This document shows, in pieces, positions 51,805 through 63,999 of a stretch of DNA of 64,000 bases. Each line of letters begins with the position of its first letter. The first letter of the stretch is position 1. The stretch is from assembly GCF_025602895.1 (NCBI RefSeq), contig NW_026516236.1:1-64000 (forward strand), given 5' to 3'. The DNA comes from Polychytrium aggregatum. Lineage: Eukaryota > Chytridiomycota > Chytridiomycetes > Polychytriales. The notes under the pieces were generated by a model, which made no database searches, was not told the DNA's origin, and was given only the letters and a program-made list of their open reading frames with translations. A program made the translations under genes and the position numbers.

Positions 51805-52418
51805 GGTTGCATCCAGAATGATGGATGTTACAGGCTCTGCCTATGTCAGGAGTACGAGGTTTCTTTAGGTTGACGTCTCGGGTAGCGCTCAAGCAGGCGC
51901 GTTGACCCGTGAGTAATTGAGTGGGGGCACTTCTTCCATTAACCGTGGGGGAAGTGTTCTAAGAAGGGTCAGCGAGCATAACGTTGGAGTAGCGATCCTA
52001 TGGCTTTACGACTCCGCCTGATACAACACACCGTACCTTACAGTCGCTTGTTCGGGAACTTTAGTTTGGGACTTTAGTCCAGGACTTGCGATAGTGGGCG
52101 GCACCGTTGTGTCAGCTTTAAAAATAGTATTAGTCTCTGAGGGTATACATGGTTATACTGGGAGCTATTGGGGATGCGCCTCCGAACCTTTTGCATTTTT
52201 TTTCTCACAAGTCCTTTCCCCCCTCACGCCTAAGTACAAACGTTATGTACCCTGGCCTTGAGTATTGCCTTCTATTCTTCTGTTATTCTATTATGCGCAT
52301 ATGACCTCTGATGTTCGTATTTCTGTTCTGCTTGATTTCCAACTTGTTTATTTTCCTTCTTGCTTGATTGCCGTTTTGACTTGGCCTCTCGGGGTTCGGC
52401 CCTTAGAGGGGGAGGTAC
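51805..52418 (+). other. unrecognised DNA, possibly eroded retroelement 3' end
   Basis: I see no gene here. The last 40 bp (a GC-rich stretch ending AGAGGGGGAGGTAC) look like a Gypsy polypurine tract directly before an LTR, so at least the right end may be a decayed element. Confidence 0.4.
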
Positions 52419-52757
52419 TGTCATGAACCGGCCGGGCCCTAGCCCTCCTGGTTCATACAGGTCCCTCACTGCACCACGATCACTGCGCCGTGCCGCAGCG
52501 ACTACGCTTTTCTTCTCTTCCTTCGTTCATCCACCCCACGGACGAAGATATAAACCCGCTTTCGGCCTACAAGTTTAGATCTTCGTCTCACCTCCTGTAT
52601 TGTAGTTAGGAGTGCACTTGTCACTCTAATACATTGGTTAGTTATTACGCTTGTGCCTCTTGCTGTGTGCCGTGAGGACTTGCGTGTGGATCTCAAGTCT
52701 GGCTTTGGGTTCGCTTTATTTCCTGTTGTTAGCCGTTTACCAGTTGAGGTCCTTACA
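52419..52757 (+). repeat. LTR of a further family, hit by a Tc1 element at its last bases
   Basis: About 339 bp, TGTCATGAACCGG...CCTTACA, with TATAAA near 52549. The Tc1 element at 52756 used the TA in its terminal TTACA, so its last bases overlap the transposon end. No second copy is in the window. Confidence 0.6.
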
Positions 52758-54368
52758 GTGGCTTCCAAAAGTGTTCGAATGTTTCCGACTTTTGGCTTTG
52801 TGTAGCCACTGTTCCACTAAAACTGCGTCGACTGCGCACAAACTGCGCAAATTGATTAATTACTCAATTTCCAATGTTCACGTGAATTTCACGTGATTTG
52901 AATCACTGTGTATCCTTCTGTCCCTATTTAAATCCAATGAGAGCATTCGAACACTTTTGGAACTCTCTCACTTTCATCACCCAACAAGCACCTCGAGGTA
53001 AGTTTCTCGCTTCCCTGTGATTCGATCTTCCTCAAAATTTGTAATCTTACTCACAGTCAATCCTCTATCTAGAAATGAAAGAAATTTCAACGGAACCCAA
53101 GCCGTTGTCATTTCTCAATTGAAGGCTGGAATGTCTGTTCGCAAGGTTGCAACCTCAAACCATGTCAGCATCTCTACAGTTTCCAAGTATCGAAAATCCA
53201 TTCAGGAAGATCTTCCACCTTTTCCTCAAGGACGTCCTCAGATTTTGACCAAAAAAAATCGACGTTTTTTGATCAGAAGCGTTACTTCCGGTGAAATCGA
53301 CAATGCAGTTCAGGGCAAAAAATTGTTGAAAACCCGACTCAACATCGATCTTTCCCCTCAAACTGTTCGTCGTGCACTCCAGAAGGAAGGCCTCAAGGCT
53401 GCGGTTAAAGTGAAAAAGCCTGCCATATCTCAAATCAACAGAAAACGTCACCTTGAGTTCGCCCATCGCCACAAGGATTGGACCATCGAAGACTGGAAAC
53501 GTGTTATGTTTTCAGACGAATCCAAATTCAAGCGCTATGGGTCCGATGGTCGCCTCTACTGTTAGAAGAAGATCTCTGACAAGTCTGGAGTCTTGGGCGA
53601 CAGAATGGTCAAGCCTACAGCCCAAGCCGGTGGAGGGTCGATTATGATATGGGGATGCATGAGCTGGCATGGCATGGGAAACATTACCTGGATTGAAGGA
53701 CGCATGGATAGTGCTTACTACATCACCGATATCCTCGAGGAGCACATGGAGGATAGCAGAGAAAGTATGGGAATTCCTCAGAAGGACTTTATCTTCCAAC
53801 AAAACAACGCTTCCATCCACTCTGCTCAGGTGGTCAAGGATTGGTTTGAAGAAAAAGGCACCGATGTGATGGAATGACCCCTCAATCTCCTGATTTGAAC
53901 CCCATTGAACATCTCTGGAGCCATTTCAAGTGTGAACTGAACAAGTTTGAGACCCCGGGTGGACTTCACGAACTTTTCGATAACATCAAAACCATATGGG
54001 AAGGCCTTAGTGCCGATGTGTGTAAACCATTGGTTGGGAGCATGCCCAGACGCATGACTGCAGTGATCAAGGCCAAGGGAGGTCCTACCAAGTATTAAAC
54101 TTGTAAATCAGCAGCAGTTTTATAATAAAAATATCGAATCTGCGATTATTTGGTTGGGAGTTCCAATAGTGTTCGAATGCATGGGTCAGACTCGATCACA
54201 CACAAACCTTCCAAATTTGGAGCTTGTGCAACAAGACTTGACAGACATGTGACAAAGTGAAATTGCTATGTCCTTGCCAAGTTTGATCGCAGACGAGGGA
54301 ATATTGACAGAAATACAGGCAGTCAAAGTCAAATCGCCAAAAAATTCGAAAACTTTTGGTAGCCACTG
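52756..54368 (+). mobile_element. Tc1/mariner transposon (DD34E), degenerate
   Basis: 1613 bp between TA dinucleotides (52754-52755 and 54369-54370). Imperfect inverted ends of about 28 bp: CAGTGGCTTCCAAAAGTGTT against CAGTGGCTACCAAAAGTTTT. It contains one transposase gene on the plus strand. Confidence 0.88.
53057..54098 (+). pseudogene. Tc1 transposase, inactivated
   Basis: An N-terminal helix-turn-helix (VVISQLKAGMSVRKVATSNH) is followed by a GRP-type linker (QGRPQIL) and the catalytic region. First Asp in MFSDESKF. The second acidic position is Asn in FQQNNASIH where FQQDNA is usual. The Glu in SPDLNPIEHLW lies 34 residues later, as in Tc1 DD34E enzymes. A candidate 59-nt intron (GTAAGT at 52998, CAG ending at 53056) precedes the coding part. 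It is broken by an in-frame TAG (53563-53565) and a frameshift near 53874, besides the Asp-to-Asn change. It would normally cut and paste the element at TA sites. Confidence 0.85.
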
Positions 54369-54370
54369 TA

Positions 54371-54541
54371 CAAGGGAAGCGGAGCAGCGCCGGAAAACGG
54401 AAGTGCGGAAGGAGCGGAAATGACGGGCAAAGGTGGAAAATTGGCGGGGAACTGTAAAGCTACACACAAACAAACAAAAGGGCAAGAGAACAGCCAAGTG
54501 TGCAGTCAAAGTGGGGGAGCAAGCAGGAGCTATCCCTAACA
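54371..54541 (-). repeat. fragment of family-1 LTR
   Basis: About 171 bp matching the start of the family-1 LTR on the minus strand (ends ...GCTATCCCTAACA). The rest is missing where the LTR at 52419 abuts it. Confidence 0.85.
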
Positions 54542-54905
54542 CCGCCTGGCCTCCTGAAAAAAATTCCCTACCGTTTAAATCGTTTCTCTGCATTCGTTGT
54601 GTTAATAGCTATTATTGAACTATCTCGCCTCGAATCCAGCGATCCATTTTCCCACTCTTTCATATATCGATCCCTTTATTCATATCCATCCGGCCCTTCA
54701 CGAGATCGTCATGGTGGTGCACACACACACACACCCGCTGCCCATCACCCGGTCCGCGCCATATCACTCGCCCATAACTCATCACGTTGGATTCAATTCA
54801 GACGCCCAACTTGGATATCTGGTACGCTTAGATAAGTCTACATTACAACTTGTGAGGACATCAGGCCTCATTGGGTCGTGACGCTGCATTCCATCAATGT
54901 GTATC
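54542..54905. other. unrecognised DNA with CA microsatellite
   Basis: No gene seen. It contains a CA repeat of about 7 units (54720-54734). Confidence 0.5.
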
Positions 54906-55454
54906 TGTCAAGACTGGACAACGGGGCAAGCAGGGGAGTACGCAGGAGTCTTAATGCAAGACTCGAACGCAGGGAGGGAAGAAGGGGCTGGACTGGGACA
55001 CAGAGTGTCAAGTGTAAAGCCAAAGTTTTATTCTAGATCCAAGGCTAAGGATGCAAGAAGTACAAAATGGCAAGACGAAGGCAAAAGACAGAGGCTGGTC
55101 GAGGAGCTATTTATGCGAGCGCCAAGGATCGACGCTGCGGAGCGAGGGGGCAGGAGCGAAGCAGCGGCGGGGAGGGCGAAGCAGCGAGCGAAGCAGGTGG
55201 CGGCCGTGACTCGGGATCCGTGAGTCAGCGGGCGTCAGTGGCGGCGGCATGGCGGCGCCAAGGCGTCAGGCGGCGTCGAGGCGGCGTCGTGGGCGTAACC
55301 CATGACCAACAGCAAGGAAGCGGGAACGGAGCACAGACAGCGCGCGTGCTGGCGGGAAGACAACAAGGCAACACAGCGCGGAAAACAAACAAACAGAAAG
55401 GAAAGGGCAAAGGCAAAGGAAGAAAGAGGGCAAAGGCAGAGGGTGTTCATGACA
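54906..55454 (-). repeat. solo LTR, family C
   Basis: 549 bp, TGTCA...TGACA, flanked by the 5-bp duplication GTATC (54901-54905 and 55455-55459). It resembles the 3' LTR of E more than the array LTRs. Confidence 0.93.
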
Positions 55455-55459
55455 GTATC

Positions 55460-55664
55460 AGAACACCACCCTGTCGGTTTGCAAACTTTGTCATAGAATA
55501 CCACGTGCACGGCTTGCAGAGATCATGATCTAATATGTACACAGTTAAATGCGCTAATCGACGCTATTAATTGCGATACTCTAGATATGCAAGCTGAGGA
55601 GCAGTGCGTTGTCGGAGCTCGGTCACTGCAGGCACCGCCAAAAGTGGCCACAGCGTGGTTAGCC
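55460..55664. other. unrecognised intergenic DNA
   Basis: I see no gene or repeat in this 205-bp stretch. Confidence 0.4.
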
Positions 55665-55669
55665 CTAAC

Positions 55670-56075
55670 TGTTATGGACGCGTGCCATGATTGGGGGTGT
55701 GGCGCGGTAGTTGGTCATGGCCCCCATGGACATGGTGGTTGATAGTGATCGAGCCCCTCTTGCATCATTCGTTAGATTAGTTCATTCATTTACTTTGTTT
55801 GATCACAGCGTGGCTTATCCTGTGGCTGAGCTCGTTGACATGATAGATTAGATGGTCGAAGTATAAATAGAGGAGCTCAGGGGCCAGAGGGAAAGCACAC
55901 CCAGTGAATTATCTTATCACCTTTCTGAATATAAGATCATCACTCTCTCGTACCTTGCCCTTGCTCCCTGCCCCTGCTCCTCGTTCTTGCCCTCGTTCCG
56001 ATTCCCACGCCCTGTCTTCACCGTCAAGAGCCCACCCGGTTTGCTGACGCTTGTTTCCCACGCCCCGTTCCTAAC
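55670..56075 (+). repeat. solo LTR, diverged member of family S
   Basis: 406 bp, TGTTATGGACGCG...TTCCTAACA, flanked by CTAAC (55665-55669 and 56076-56080). It shares its start and the stretch ATCATCACTCTC with the 305-bp S LTRs, but is longer and has a clear TATAAATA box. Confidence 0.85.
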
Positions 56076-56080
56076 ACTAA

Positions 56081-56856
56081 CTGCACATGTCCAAACGCTC
56101 AATTTTCCAAACGCCAAATGTCAGCCAATATCTAATATTGGGAACCGAAATTTTGCCCAGAGTTAGATCTCGGCTCAAACTATGTCTGGACATGAACCTT
56201 ACTCCATATATTCATCTCCTCCCTGAGGGGTTCGCGTTGATGTCCCGAAATTTCCCCCAAAATACGGTTTTCCGAAATTTCGAGCCACTTGCCCAATGTA
56301 AAGCATGCTGTTTGAGGCGCTAGATCGATTCTACGCAGCGCGGTGGCTCAGAAATGAGTTGTCTCGTCGCTGACACATCACTGTGTGGTGAGTTATGCGA
56401 TCGCGCGCAAAGTGTGGAATGATGCAAGTTCGAAACCCAAAATCCCAGGGATACCAGTATATATATCACGTGACTGCCCTGACTATGATCCATATACCAA
56501 GAGTGAATGGTACCGTTCGAAAGCCCTCGATCTGGACTATCTGGGGACCCTGGTTACATCGCAAGCATCCGCATCTATGCAGCCACCAGTGCAGATCAAA
56601 TAGTGGCGGCCCAAGTATGTTTTTGGGGTTTCGGCTGGTATCGTGCGCAAATCTGCACCGATCAGCACAAGCACATGGACACGACGGGTGCGGCCGGGGC
56701 TATCGCTCAAGCTTTGATTGGATGGGGTTGACATGGAGTTGTGGCAAGTATCGCTGGCGGAATCTGGATCGGATCGGGTGAGTTTTGACATTTTGTATTT
56801 GGTCCGTGGCGCATGCAAATCTGCATGGATCAGCACGAATGATATATGTGCGTGAC
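56081..56856. other. unrecognised DNA with a short internal repeat
   Basis: No gene recognised. A motif of about 30 bp (GCAAATCTGCA..GATCAGCAC) occurs near 56647 and again near 56814. Confidence 0.4.
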
Positions 56857-57275
56857 TGTGATGACCAGCATCACAACGGACCAATGAGATTGTCCCGCAT
56901 GCTCTCGCCCTCCGCACCAATCATGAGTCCCCACGTGTTTGTTTGCCCCCATGCATGAGCACGCGCCGTTGCCACCCGCGTCTACTGGTTTCCTGCCTCC
57001 CCCACCGCTCGGCACATGTCCCCGGGCTGTGCCAAGCCTCTCTCGCTTGCACACCAGCCACTCTCGCACCCCCTTCTCGCTTCTCTGTGATGCTCCACCC
57101 TTCTCGCCCACTTTTGCCCCTCGACCTTCTCCCGGTCTATAAATAGCCCTGCATGCCTGAGCCTATGTTGAACACCAGTTCGAACAAAACTTGTTCTTTG
57201 GTGTTCGGGGCTAAAAGCTAATAAAGCTCATACCAAGCACTTGGTCTTCGTCCTTGCGCTTGTTCACTCCTTACA
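56857..57275 (+). repeat. 5' LTR of second F copy
   Basis: 419 bp, almost identical to the other F LTRs. The self-priming complement follows at 57277-57288. Confidence 0.94.
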
Positions 57276-57459
57276 CTTTGTTCGAACTCTCTTCTACTGA
57301 TACCACCTGCTTGGTATCTTCCGCTCCTAGCCCCGCCCCTTTCCTGGTCCTGTCCGAACCTCAAGCACACTTGTGCCTGAGCCCTCTTCGCTCTCCTGTT
57401 CTTGAACCTCCTCGTTTTTTTTTTCCAGTCCCAGTCCCAGTCCCAGTCCCAGTCCCGCC

Positions 57460-58437
57460 ATGGATCCTGCCCTCGTGGACCGCCTCCGTGCCTTGGAGGC
57501 CGAGCTCGCCGAGCTCCGGACAGCTCGCGATGCTCCTGCCGCTGGGTACAGCGTGCAGATGCCGGACCGTTACGACGGTAACCGGCAAGGGTTCCGGGCA
57601 TTCGTAAATCAGTGCAAACTGTATATACGAATGCAGCCCCACCGGTTCCCTGCTGACCCGATTAAGGTCGGATTCGTCATTAGTCTGCTCACTGGACCGG
57701 CTCTCCAGTGGGCGACTCCGATGCTTGAGATGGGTGATCCCCGACTCAACTCTTTTGGCGATTTCCTAGAACGCTTTTCCAAAGTGTTTGACGACCCTGA
57801 TCGGGCCAGGACTGCCGAGTCAGTGATCACCACACTGTCTCAGGGCAACCGCCCGTGCGCAGTCTATGCATCCGAGTTCCTTCGTATTGCCGCCGATACG
57901 ACTTGGAACGACGGTGCAAAGATCTCGTTCTTCCGACTTGGCTTGTCGGATGATGTCAGAGACGAACTTTCGCGAGTTCGCCCTCTGCCACGAGATCTGG
58001 AGGAGTACATCGAGCTTTGTAACGAGCTCGATGCACGAATCCGCGAGCGCCGTCAAGAGCGCCGAAGCACGCCTGCCCGCTACCGGTCTTCCCAGTTCGC
58101 CTTTGGTTCCGCCTCCGCTGCCGTTCCCGCCATCGCTCCCGCGCCCGTCCTCGCTCCGCCGCACCCCTCCTACATTGTTTCCGAGCCCATGCAAGTGGAC
58201 TCTGCCGTCTCTGGACCCCTGACCGCCGAGGAGAAACAACGCCGCCGCCGCTTTGGACTCTGCCTGTACTGTGGCAAGAAGGGCCACTTGGTACGAAACT
58301 GCCCCGTCAAGTTTGGATCTACCAGAGCTACCGGACCGCCCCCTGGACCTCCCGGCCCGAGGATCATCCGCACCATCATTTACGAGGATGGAGAAGTGCA
58401 AGACTTCAGTTCGGGAAACGACCAGGCCCGGTTCTAA
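57460..58437 (+). CDS. gag of second F copy
   Basis: 325 codons, nearly identical to gag at 44265, with the same zinc knuckle. The leader before it has a shorter T-tract and more CCCAGT repeats than the first copy. Confidence 0.88.
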   Translation: MDPALVDRLRALEAELAELRTARDAPAAGYSVQMPDRYDGNRQGFRAFVNQCKLYIRMQPHRFPADPIKVGFVISLLTGPALQWATPMLEMGDPRLNSFGDFLERFSKVFDDPDRARTAESVITTLSQGNRPCAVYASEFLRIAADTTWNDGAKISFFRLGLSDDVRDELSRVRPLPRDLEEYIELCNELDARIRERRQERRSTPARYRSSQFAFGSASAAVPAIAPAPVLAPPHPSYIVSEPMQVDSAVSGPLTAEEKQRRRRFGLCLYCGKKGHLVRNCPVKFGSTRATGPPPGPPGPRIIRTIIYEDGEVQDFSSGNDQARF

Positions 58438-58496
58438 GTGAAGGCCTTGAACCGGAGCCGTGCCCACCGCCTTCCGAAAGTGAAGACATTGGTAAG

Positions 58497-60634
58497 GTGC
58501 CTTTGGTAAGTACTGGGGAAGCAGTGATGTGCGGACAGCTTCGCCTTGCCTCTGGACCGGCGGACACTCTCAGCTCTGGCATAGTACCCGTGGCACCTCT
58601 GGTGTCACTGGGAACTGCACCTCATCCACAGGTGCAAATACCTGAGCTGTCCTGCCAACCCTCGGCAAAGTTAACTGTCTGTGCTAGCCGCAACCCTGGT
58701 GCCGAAGCTGGTACCGAACCAAAGTCTTGTGTTTCGTCTGTTCGTCGTTGCTCGTTGGTTGTTCCCGTCGCTGTTCGTCTTCCTTCTGGTGATTCTCTGT
58801 CGTGCGAAGGACTTGTCGATTCTGGTGCCTCTGGCAACTTTATCGACGAGGACTTTGTTACTCGACACTCTGTCCCCACCTGCTCCAAGGCTTCGCCCTT
58901 GGCAGTGGAAGGCGTGGATGGTAAGCCGCTGTCGTCTGGCCCCATCCTCCGCGAGACTGCTCCACTCGAGGTGATTCTCGGGGACGTCTCGCAACGCCTT
59001 CGGTTCGATGTGATCAGGTCTCCACATCAACCACTTATCCTTGGCTTTCCTTGGTTGCGCACCGCCGAGCCCAAGATTGTCTGGTCTCGCGGTCTTCTTT
59101 GTCTCCCTCCTTCTGTTGATTCCGACCCCTCTCCATGCACTACTTCTCTTTCGTCTTGCTCCACTTCCTCCAATGTCACTCCCCTTCTTGATGATTCCAC
59201 TCCTTTGATTGATCTAAGCTCCTCTCCTACGCTCCCACCTTCGTCTTCCCCTTCTTGTCTTGTTCCTCCCGAACCCCTTCGCTCTTCCCAAACCCCTTCT
59301 CCTGCTGTCAGTTCTCTTTCCCTCCTTGATGTACCTCCTCCTGTTGTTTGTTCTTCGGACATTGTTCAGAATAAAGTAACCGTCGAACATTATTCTGACC
59401 TTGTCCACGCCCCTCCTCTCAGCTCGGACGCTCCTCTCCGCGTCTGCAGCATTGATTACCGCTCGATGCGCGAGTCTTTGGATGCATGCAGGCATGGAAC
59501 GCAACCCCTGACCATCTTTCAGGTCCATGTCCTGCCCACTGACGAGCCGAGCACTGCGACTGTCGAAGTGCCTGCGGAGTACAAGGACTTCCTGTCTGTT
59601 TTCTCTAAACAGGAAGCTGACTCCTTGCCTCCGCATCGCCCTTACGACTGCCCCATTGACTTGGAGCCGGGCAAGTCGCCAAAGTTCGGGCCTCTGTACT
59701 CACTGTCCGAGCCCGAACTTCACGCTCTGCGTGACTATCTCGACGAGAATCTTGCCAAGGGATTCGTTCGTCCTTCGTCGTCCCCAGCAGGCTCACCAAT
59801 CCTCTTCGTCAAGAAGAAGGACGGCTCACTTCGTCTTTGCGTTGACTACCGCGCACTGAACGGTATCACGGTAAAGAACCGTTACCCTTTACCGCTGATC
59901 GGCGAGCTGCTGGACCGACTTCGAGGCGCGAAGGTGTTCACTAAGCTGGACCTTCGTGGAGCCTACAATCTGCTGCGCATCCGCTCCGGGGACGAGTGGA
60001 AGACAGCTTTCCGTACTCGATATGGGCACTTCGAGTACTTGGTGATGCCCTTTGGGCTCACCAACGCGCCAGCGACGTTCCAGCACTTCATCAACGACGT
60101 CCTGCGCACCGAGTTGGACCAGTTCGCAATTGCGTATCTTGACGATATCTTGATCTACAGTGCTGACCCGTCGCAGCATGTAGAGCACGTCAAGCAGGTC
60201 CTCTCGAAGCTCCGAGCTGCAAAGCTGTATTGCAAGCTGGAGAAGTGCGAGTTCTCCAAAACCTCGGTCTCGTTCCTTGGTTTCATGGTCTCGCCCGAGG
60301 GCATCGGTATGGAGCGATCCAAGCTCTCTGCGATCTTGGATTGGCCCATACCGCGCAACATCTCGGATCTTCGATCCTTTGTCGGGTTTGCGAACTTCTA
60401 TCGACGCTTCATCGATGGATACGCAAAGATCGCGGGGCCCATGACTCGGCTCTTCCGGAAGACGCATGGCTTCCAGTGGTCCCGCGAAGCCGATAAAGCA
60501 TTCAGATCCTTGAAGGATGCCTTCGTTTCGGAGCCCGTTCTGGTGCATCCGGACCCATCCAAGCCGTTCGTCGTAGAGTCAGATGCATCGGACTTTGCGC
60601 TTGGATGCGTGCTCTCCCAGCGGGGTGCTGATGA
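58497..60634 (+). pseudogene. pol of second F copy, protease to start of RNase H
   Basis: Same protease ([12 protein letters not shown]) and RT ([10 protein letters not shown]) as the whole copy. Element coding ends at the LTR at 60635. Confidence 0.88.
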
Positions 60635-61425
60635 TGTTAGAGTCCGGAGGGGACTCAACGGCAAAAGAAGAAGTGAGCTCGAAGTGAGCTCAGGGAAAGC
60701 AAGGGTAAAGTCCGAAGTGGACTCGGAGAGGGAGCGAGGAAAGCAAAGATCCGTTCAAGATAAGACTTGTCTCGAAATGAGACGTGAGGAACACTCAGAG
60801 AATAAAGTAGAAGGCACTTTATTTAGTCCTATTTTGAACGCTGAGGTTCGACTACACATCGCGGGGGTCAGGCTATTTATAGACAAGTCCGGACTTGGCA
60901 GCGAAGGGCGGCCAAGGGAGGGAAAAGTGGGCGATCGAGCAGGGCGAAGGGGGCGATGCACAAGCGAGGGCCGAGAAGGACCACCGAGACAGGCAGAGAA
61001 CCAAAGCGAGAGAGGCGCAAGCAAAAGCGAAGCACCTGGCAGGAGAAACGTGCAAAGGCGAAGCAATGTGACTCAACGTCCAAGAAGCGGATTGGTCAAG
61101 TATAAGGTTGGGGCAAATGCATGCGAGATGAACAAGAGATCGGGACGGTCAGGCAGGTCATGAGTCACCGGTGGGGGGACACATGACCGGCAGCCGAATT
61201 GCAGCCAATCGCAGCAAGGCGCGTGCACAAACAAACCGGCGCGTGCGAAGAAGACAAGGGAAGCGGAGCAGCGCGGGAAAACGGAAGTGCGGAAGGAGCG
61301 GAAATGGCAGGCAAAAGGCGGAAAATCGGAGGGGAACTGCAAAGCTACACACAAACAAACAGAAAGGCAAAAGAACAGCCAAGTGTGCAGTCAAAGTGGA
61401 GAACAAGCAGTAGCTATCCCTAACA
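60635..61425 (-). repeat. lone LTR, family 1, at junction of F copy and element G
   Basis: 791 bp, minus strand. Flanks GATGA and CCTTC do not match, and each side is a different truncated element, so it marks a recombination junction rather than a simple solo LTR. Confidence 0.92.
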
Positions 61426-61450
61426 CCTTCGACCCCAGACACACTTGACT

Positions 61451-63619
61451 CTAGATCCTAGCCTCGCTAAGATCAATAAAACCCTTCTCTATCTTCTTCT
61501 TTTGACTTCCTCTTGATCCCGTGATCTGACACCCTCCCTCCTCAAATCCGTGCTCGGCACGGCGATACAGTGCGTCTGCCTTGGCATGTGTCTTACCCGG
61601 CCGATAGGAGACCAGAAAGTCAAAGTCTGAGAGGAGCATCGACCAGCGGGCCTGTCGCATCCAGGCGGGATGTGCGAGGACAGGGGCGGAGGTGAATCGA
61701 CTCTTGAGCTTGTCAAACGCGGCTTGTGGTTGAGGGGTCCAATTGAACGGCACGTCCTTCCCCGTGAGCGCGTTCAAGGGAATTGCCAGCGACGAGTAGT
61801 CCTTGATAAATTGACGGTAGAAGTTGGCAAAGCCCAGGAAGCGCTGTACACCCTTGACAGTGTGCGGGGGGTTCCACTCGACAACGGCCTTGACCTTCGA
61901 CGGGTCCATCTTCACATGGCCGGTGGTGACCACGAATCCCAGGAACTCGACCTCTTGTTGGTCGAACATGCACTTTTCAGCCTTCGCGAACAGGCCATGG
62001 GTTCGCAGACGCAGCAGGACTTCCTTGACGTGTTCTTCATGCTCATCCTGGGAGTTGGAGAACACCAGGATGTCATCGAGGTAGACCACCACAAAGACGT
62101 CAAGCACATCCCTGATCACGTCGTTCAGGAAGTGCTGGAACACGGCGGGGGCGTTCGTGAGTCCGAATGGCATCACGAGGTACTCGAACAGCCCGAATGG
62201 AGTACGAAAGGCTGTTTTCCATTCATCTCTCTGGCGGATGCGTACGAGGTTGTACGCTCCACGCAGGTCGATCTTGGTAAACACCTTTGCCCCACTGAGC
62301 CGTTCGAGTAGTGTCGGGATGAGGGGAAGCGGGTAGCGGTTTCGGACCGTAATCTTGTTGAGGCTTCGATAGTCGACACACAAGCGGAGGGTCCCATCCT
62401 TTTTCTTCACAAAGAGGACTGGCGATGCCACGGGAGACTTGGACGGACGGATGAACCCCTTCGCGAGGTTCTCGTCCAAGTACTCCCGCAGGGCCTTGGA
62501 TTCGTCAGCGGACAGGCTGTATATAGGCCCAAAGGGCGGCACTTCACCTGGGACGAGGTCAATTGGACAATCGTAGGGGCGGTGCTCCGGGAGACGGTCC
62601 GCTTCGCGCTTCGAAAAGACATCGGCGAACTCCGAGTACTGCTCAGGAAGTTGGTTGGGCTCAACAGGTGCGCCAGACGACGCAGCGACGACTTGGCTCA
62701 TCGGGAATCGAATAGTCCCAGAAACCCAGTCGAATCCTGGGTTGGCCTTACGGAGCCACGGGAGGCCGAGGACGACGGGGGCATGCGGGCAACGCATTAC
62801 GTCGAACACGAGAGACTCGGCACTGTCTCCCACGTGCACAGCGATTGGTGCTGTCTCCTCCGTGATTGAGGGGAGCATGCTTCCGTCGATGGCCACAGCC
62901 GACATTGGCGCAGCCTTGGGGCGAAGCGGCAGATTGACATCGTGGGCGAACGTGGGATCGACGAAGCAAGTCGTGCTGCCACTATCGACCATGGCCACCG
63001 TGGGCGAGAGAGGCTGAAACAAGGAACAGACGGTGTTGGGGGTGCCAGATGCGGCAGCCGAGATGGCATGAGGGCAGGTCCCCAAGGAGGCGTCAGCAAT
63101 CCTTGGGATTGGGGGAGGTGCGTGCTGGTCGGCGGGGAGAGTGGAGGACTCGGCAGCCTGGGGGGAGGCAAGATTGGGGTCGGGCTTGATGGGGGACTGA
63201 TGGGTGTGCTTGGTGGTGGGCCAGGGGACGGGCTTGTGGTGGGGACGCGTGCTTTCCCACGGTCCGTCGTGCTGGTCGTCCGTTGGGGACAGGCACGCGT
63301 CACCCTTGTTGGCGTTTCCCACGCTGCCGCCCAGGGCCGGGTGCGTGCTTGGTCCGGATGGCCGGGGCGTGGCATGGGGGAACGGTGGTCGATCAGGCGG
63401 GTCATCGGTGGAAGTTGGGAGACGGGAGATGGGAGACGAGGGGAGTCGACTGGGAGGCGGGCGGACTGGAGGAAGTTGAGAGCGCAAATTTGGGATGATC
63501 GTGGCAGCTGCTGCGGTAGCAGTGTGCTTCATGAGAACAGGAACGGGAATAGGGGCCTTTGGGAACATTGAGGATGATTCCTTAACAACGAGTTTATTGT
63601 TGTCATTGGTGTGCGCCAT
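61451..63619 (-). pseudogene. pol of element G: protease and RT (fossil)
   Basis: Begins MAHTNDNNKLVVKESS after gag. A long Pro/Ser-rich region precedes the protease (VDSGSTTCFVDPTF), and RT follows (VDYRSLNKITVRNRYPLPL, VVYLDDILVFSN). Only remnants of the RNase H end are present (ARWSMLLSDFDFLVSYRPGK), and integrase is absent. Confidence 0.82.
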
Positions 63620-63630
63620 GGCAGTGGCCC

Positions 63631-63999
63631 TTAGAGACCCTGGCGCGAGTCGTTTCCCTGGTTGTTGAAGGGCTTGCGGTTGGGGCAGGACTTGATGTAG
63701 TGGCCACTGTCACCGCAGTAAAGACAGAGATTGTTGGCACGACGGAGACGGCGTTCAGCTTCGCGGTCCGTGGGGACGGGGGCGTCGACTAGCTGAGTCT
63801 CTCTGGGCGCGGGAGGGAAGGCTTCGGCAGTCGGTGGGCGGACAACGCTGGAAGTGGTCCTGTAACGAACGGTGTTGGAGGCTTCCATTCGATGCTGGTG
63901 AATGCGGGCATCGAGTCGGGTGGCGACCTCGATGAGCTCGGACAAAGTGTCGGGCAGCTCGCCCCGGATGGCGAGCATATCCTTGACGTCGTCGTTCAA
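63631..63999 (-). CDS. gag of element G, C-terminal part (partial)
   Basis: Open from the window edge. It contains a late capsid-like segment (LPDTLSELIEVATRLDARIH) and a CCHC zinc knuckle (CLYCGDSGHYIKSC). It ends 11 bp before the start of pol. Confidence 0.82.
   Translation of the reverse strand: MNDDVKDMLAIRGELPDTLSELIEVATRLDARIHQHRMEASNTVRYRTTSSVVRPPTAEAFPPAPRETQLVDAPVPTDREAERRLRRANNLCLYCGDSGHYIKSCPNRKPFNNQGNDSRQGL

Larger units (their letters stand above)
56857..60634 (+). mobile_element. Ty3/Gypsy chromovirus, family F, second copy (5' part)
   Basis: 5' LTR, gag and pol through RT, nearly identical to 43669-49743. It ends at a family-1 LTR at 60635; RNase H onward, integrase and 3' LTR are absent. 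Left flank is GTGAC, so the target duplication cannot be tested. Broken; recent. Confidence 0.93.

Noticed and set aside
54720-54734. CA repeat as a functional element
   Set aside because: A simple microsatellite with no associated gene.
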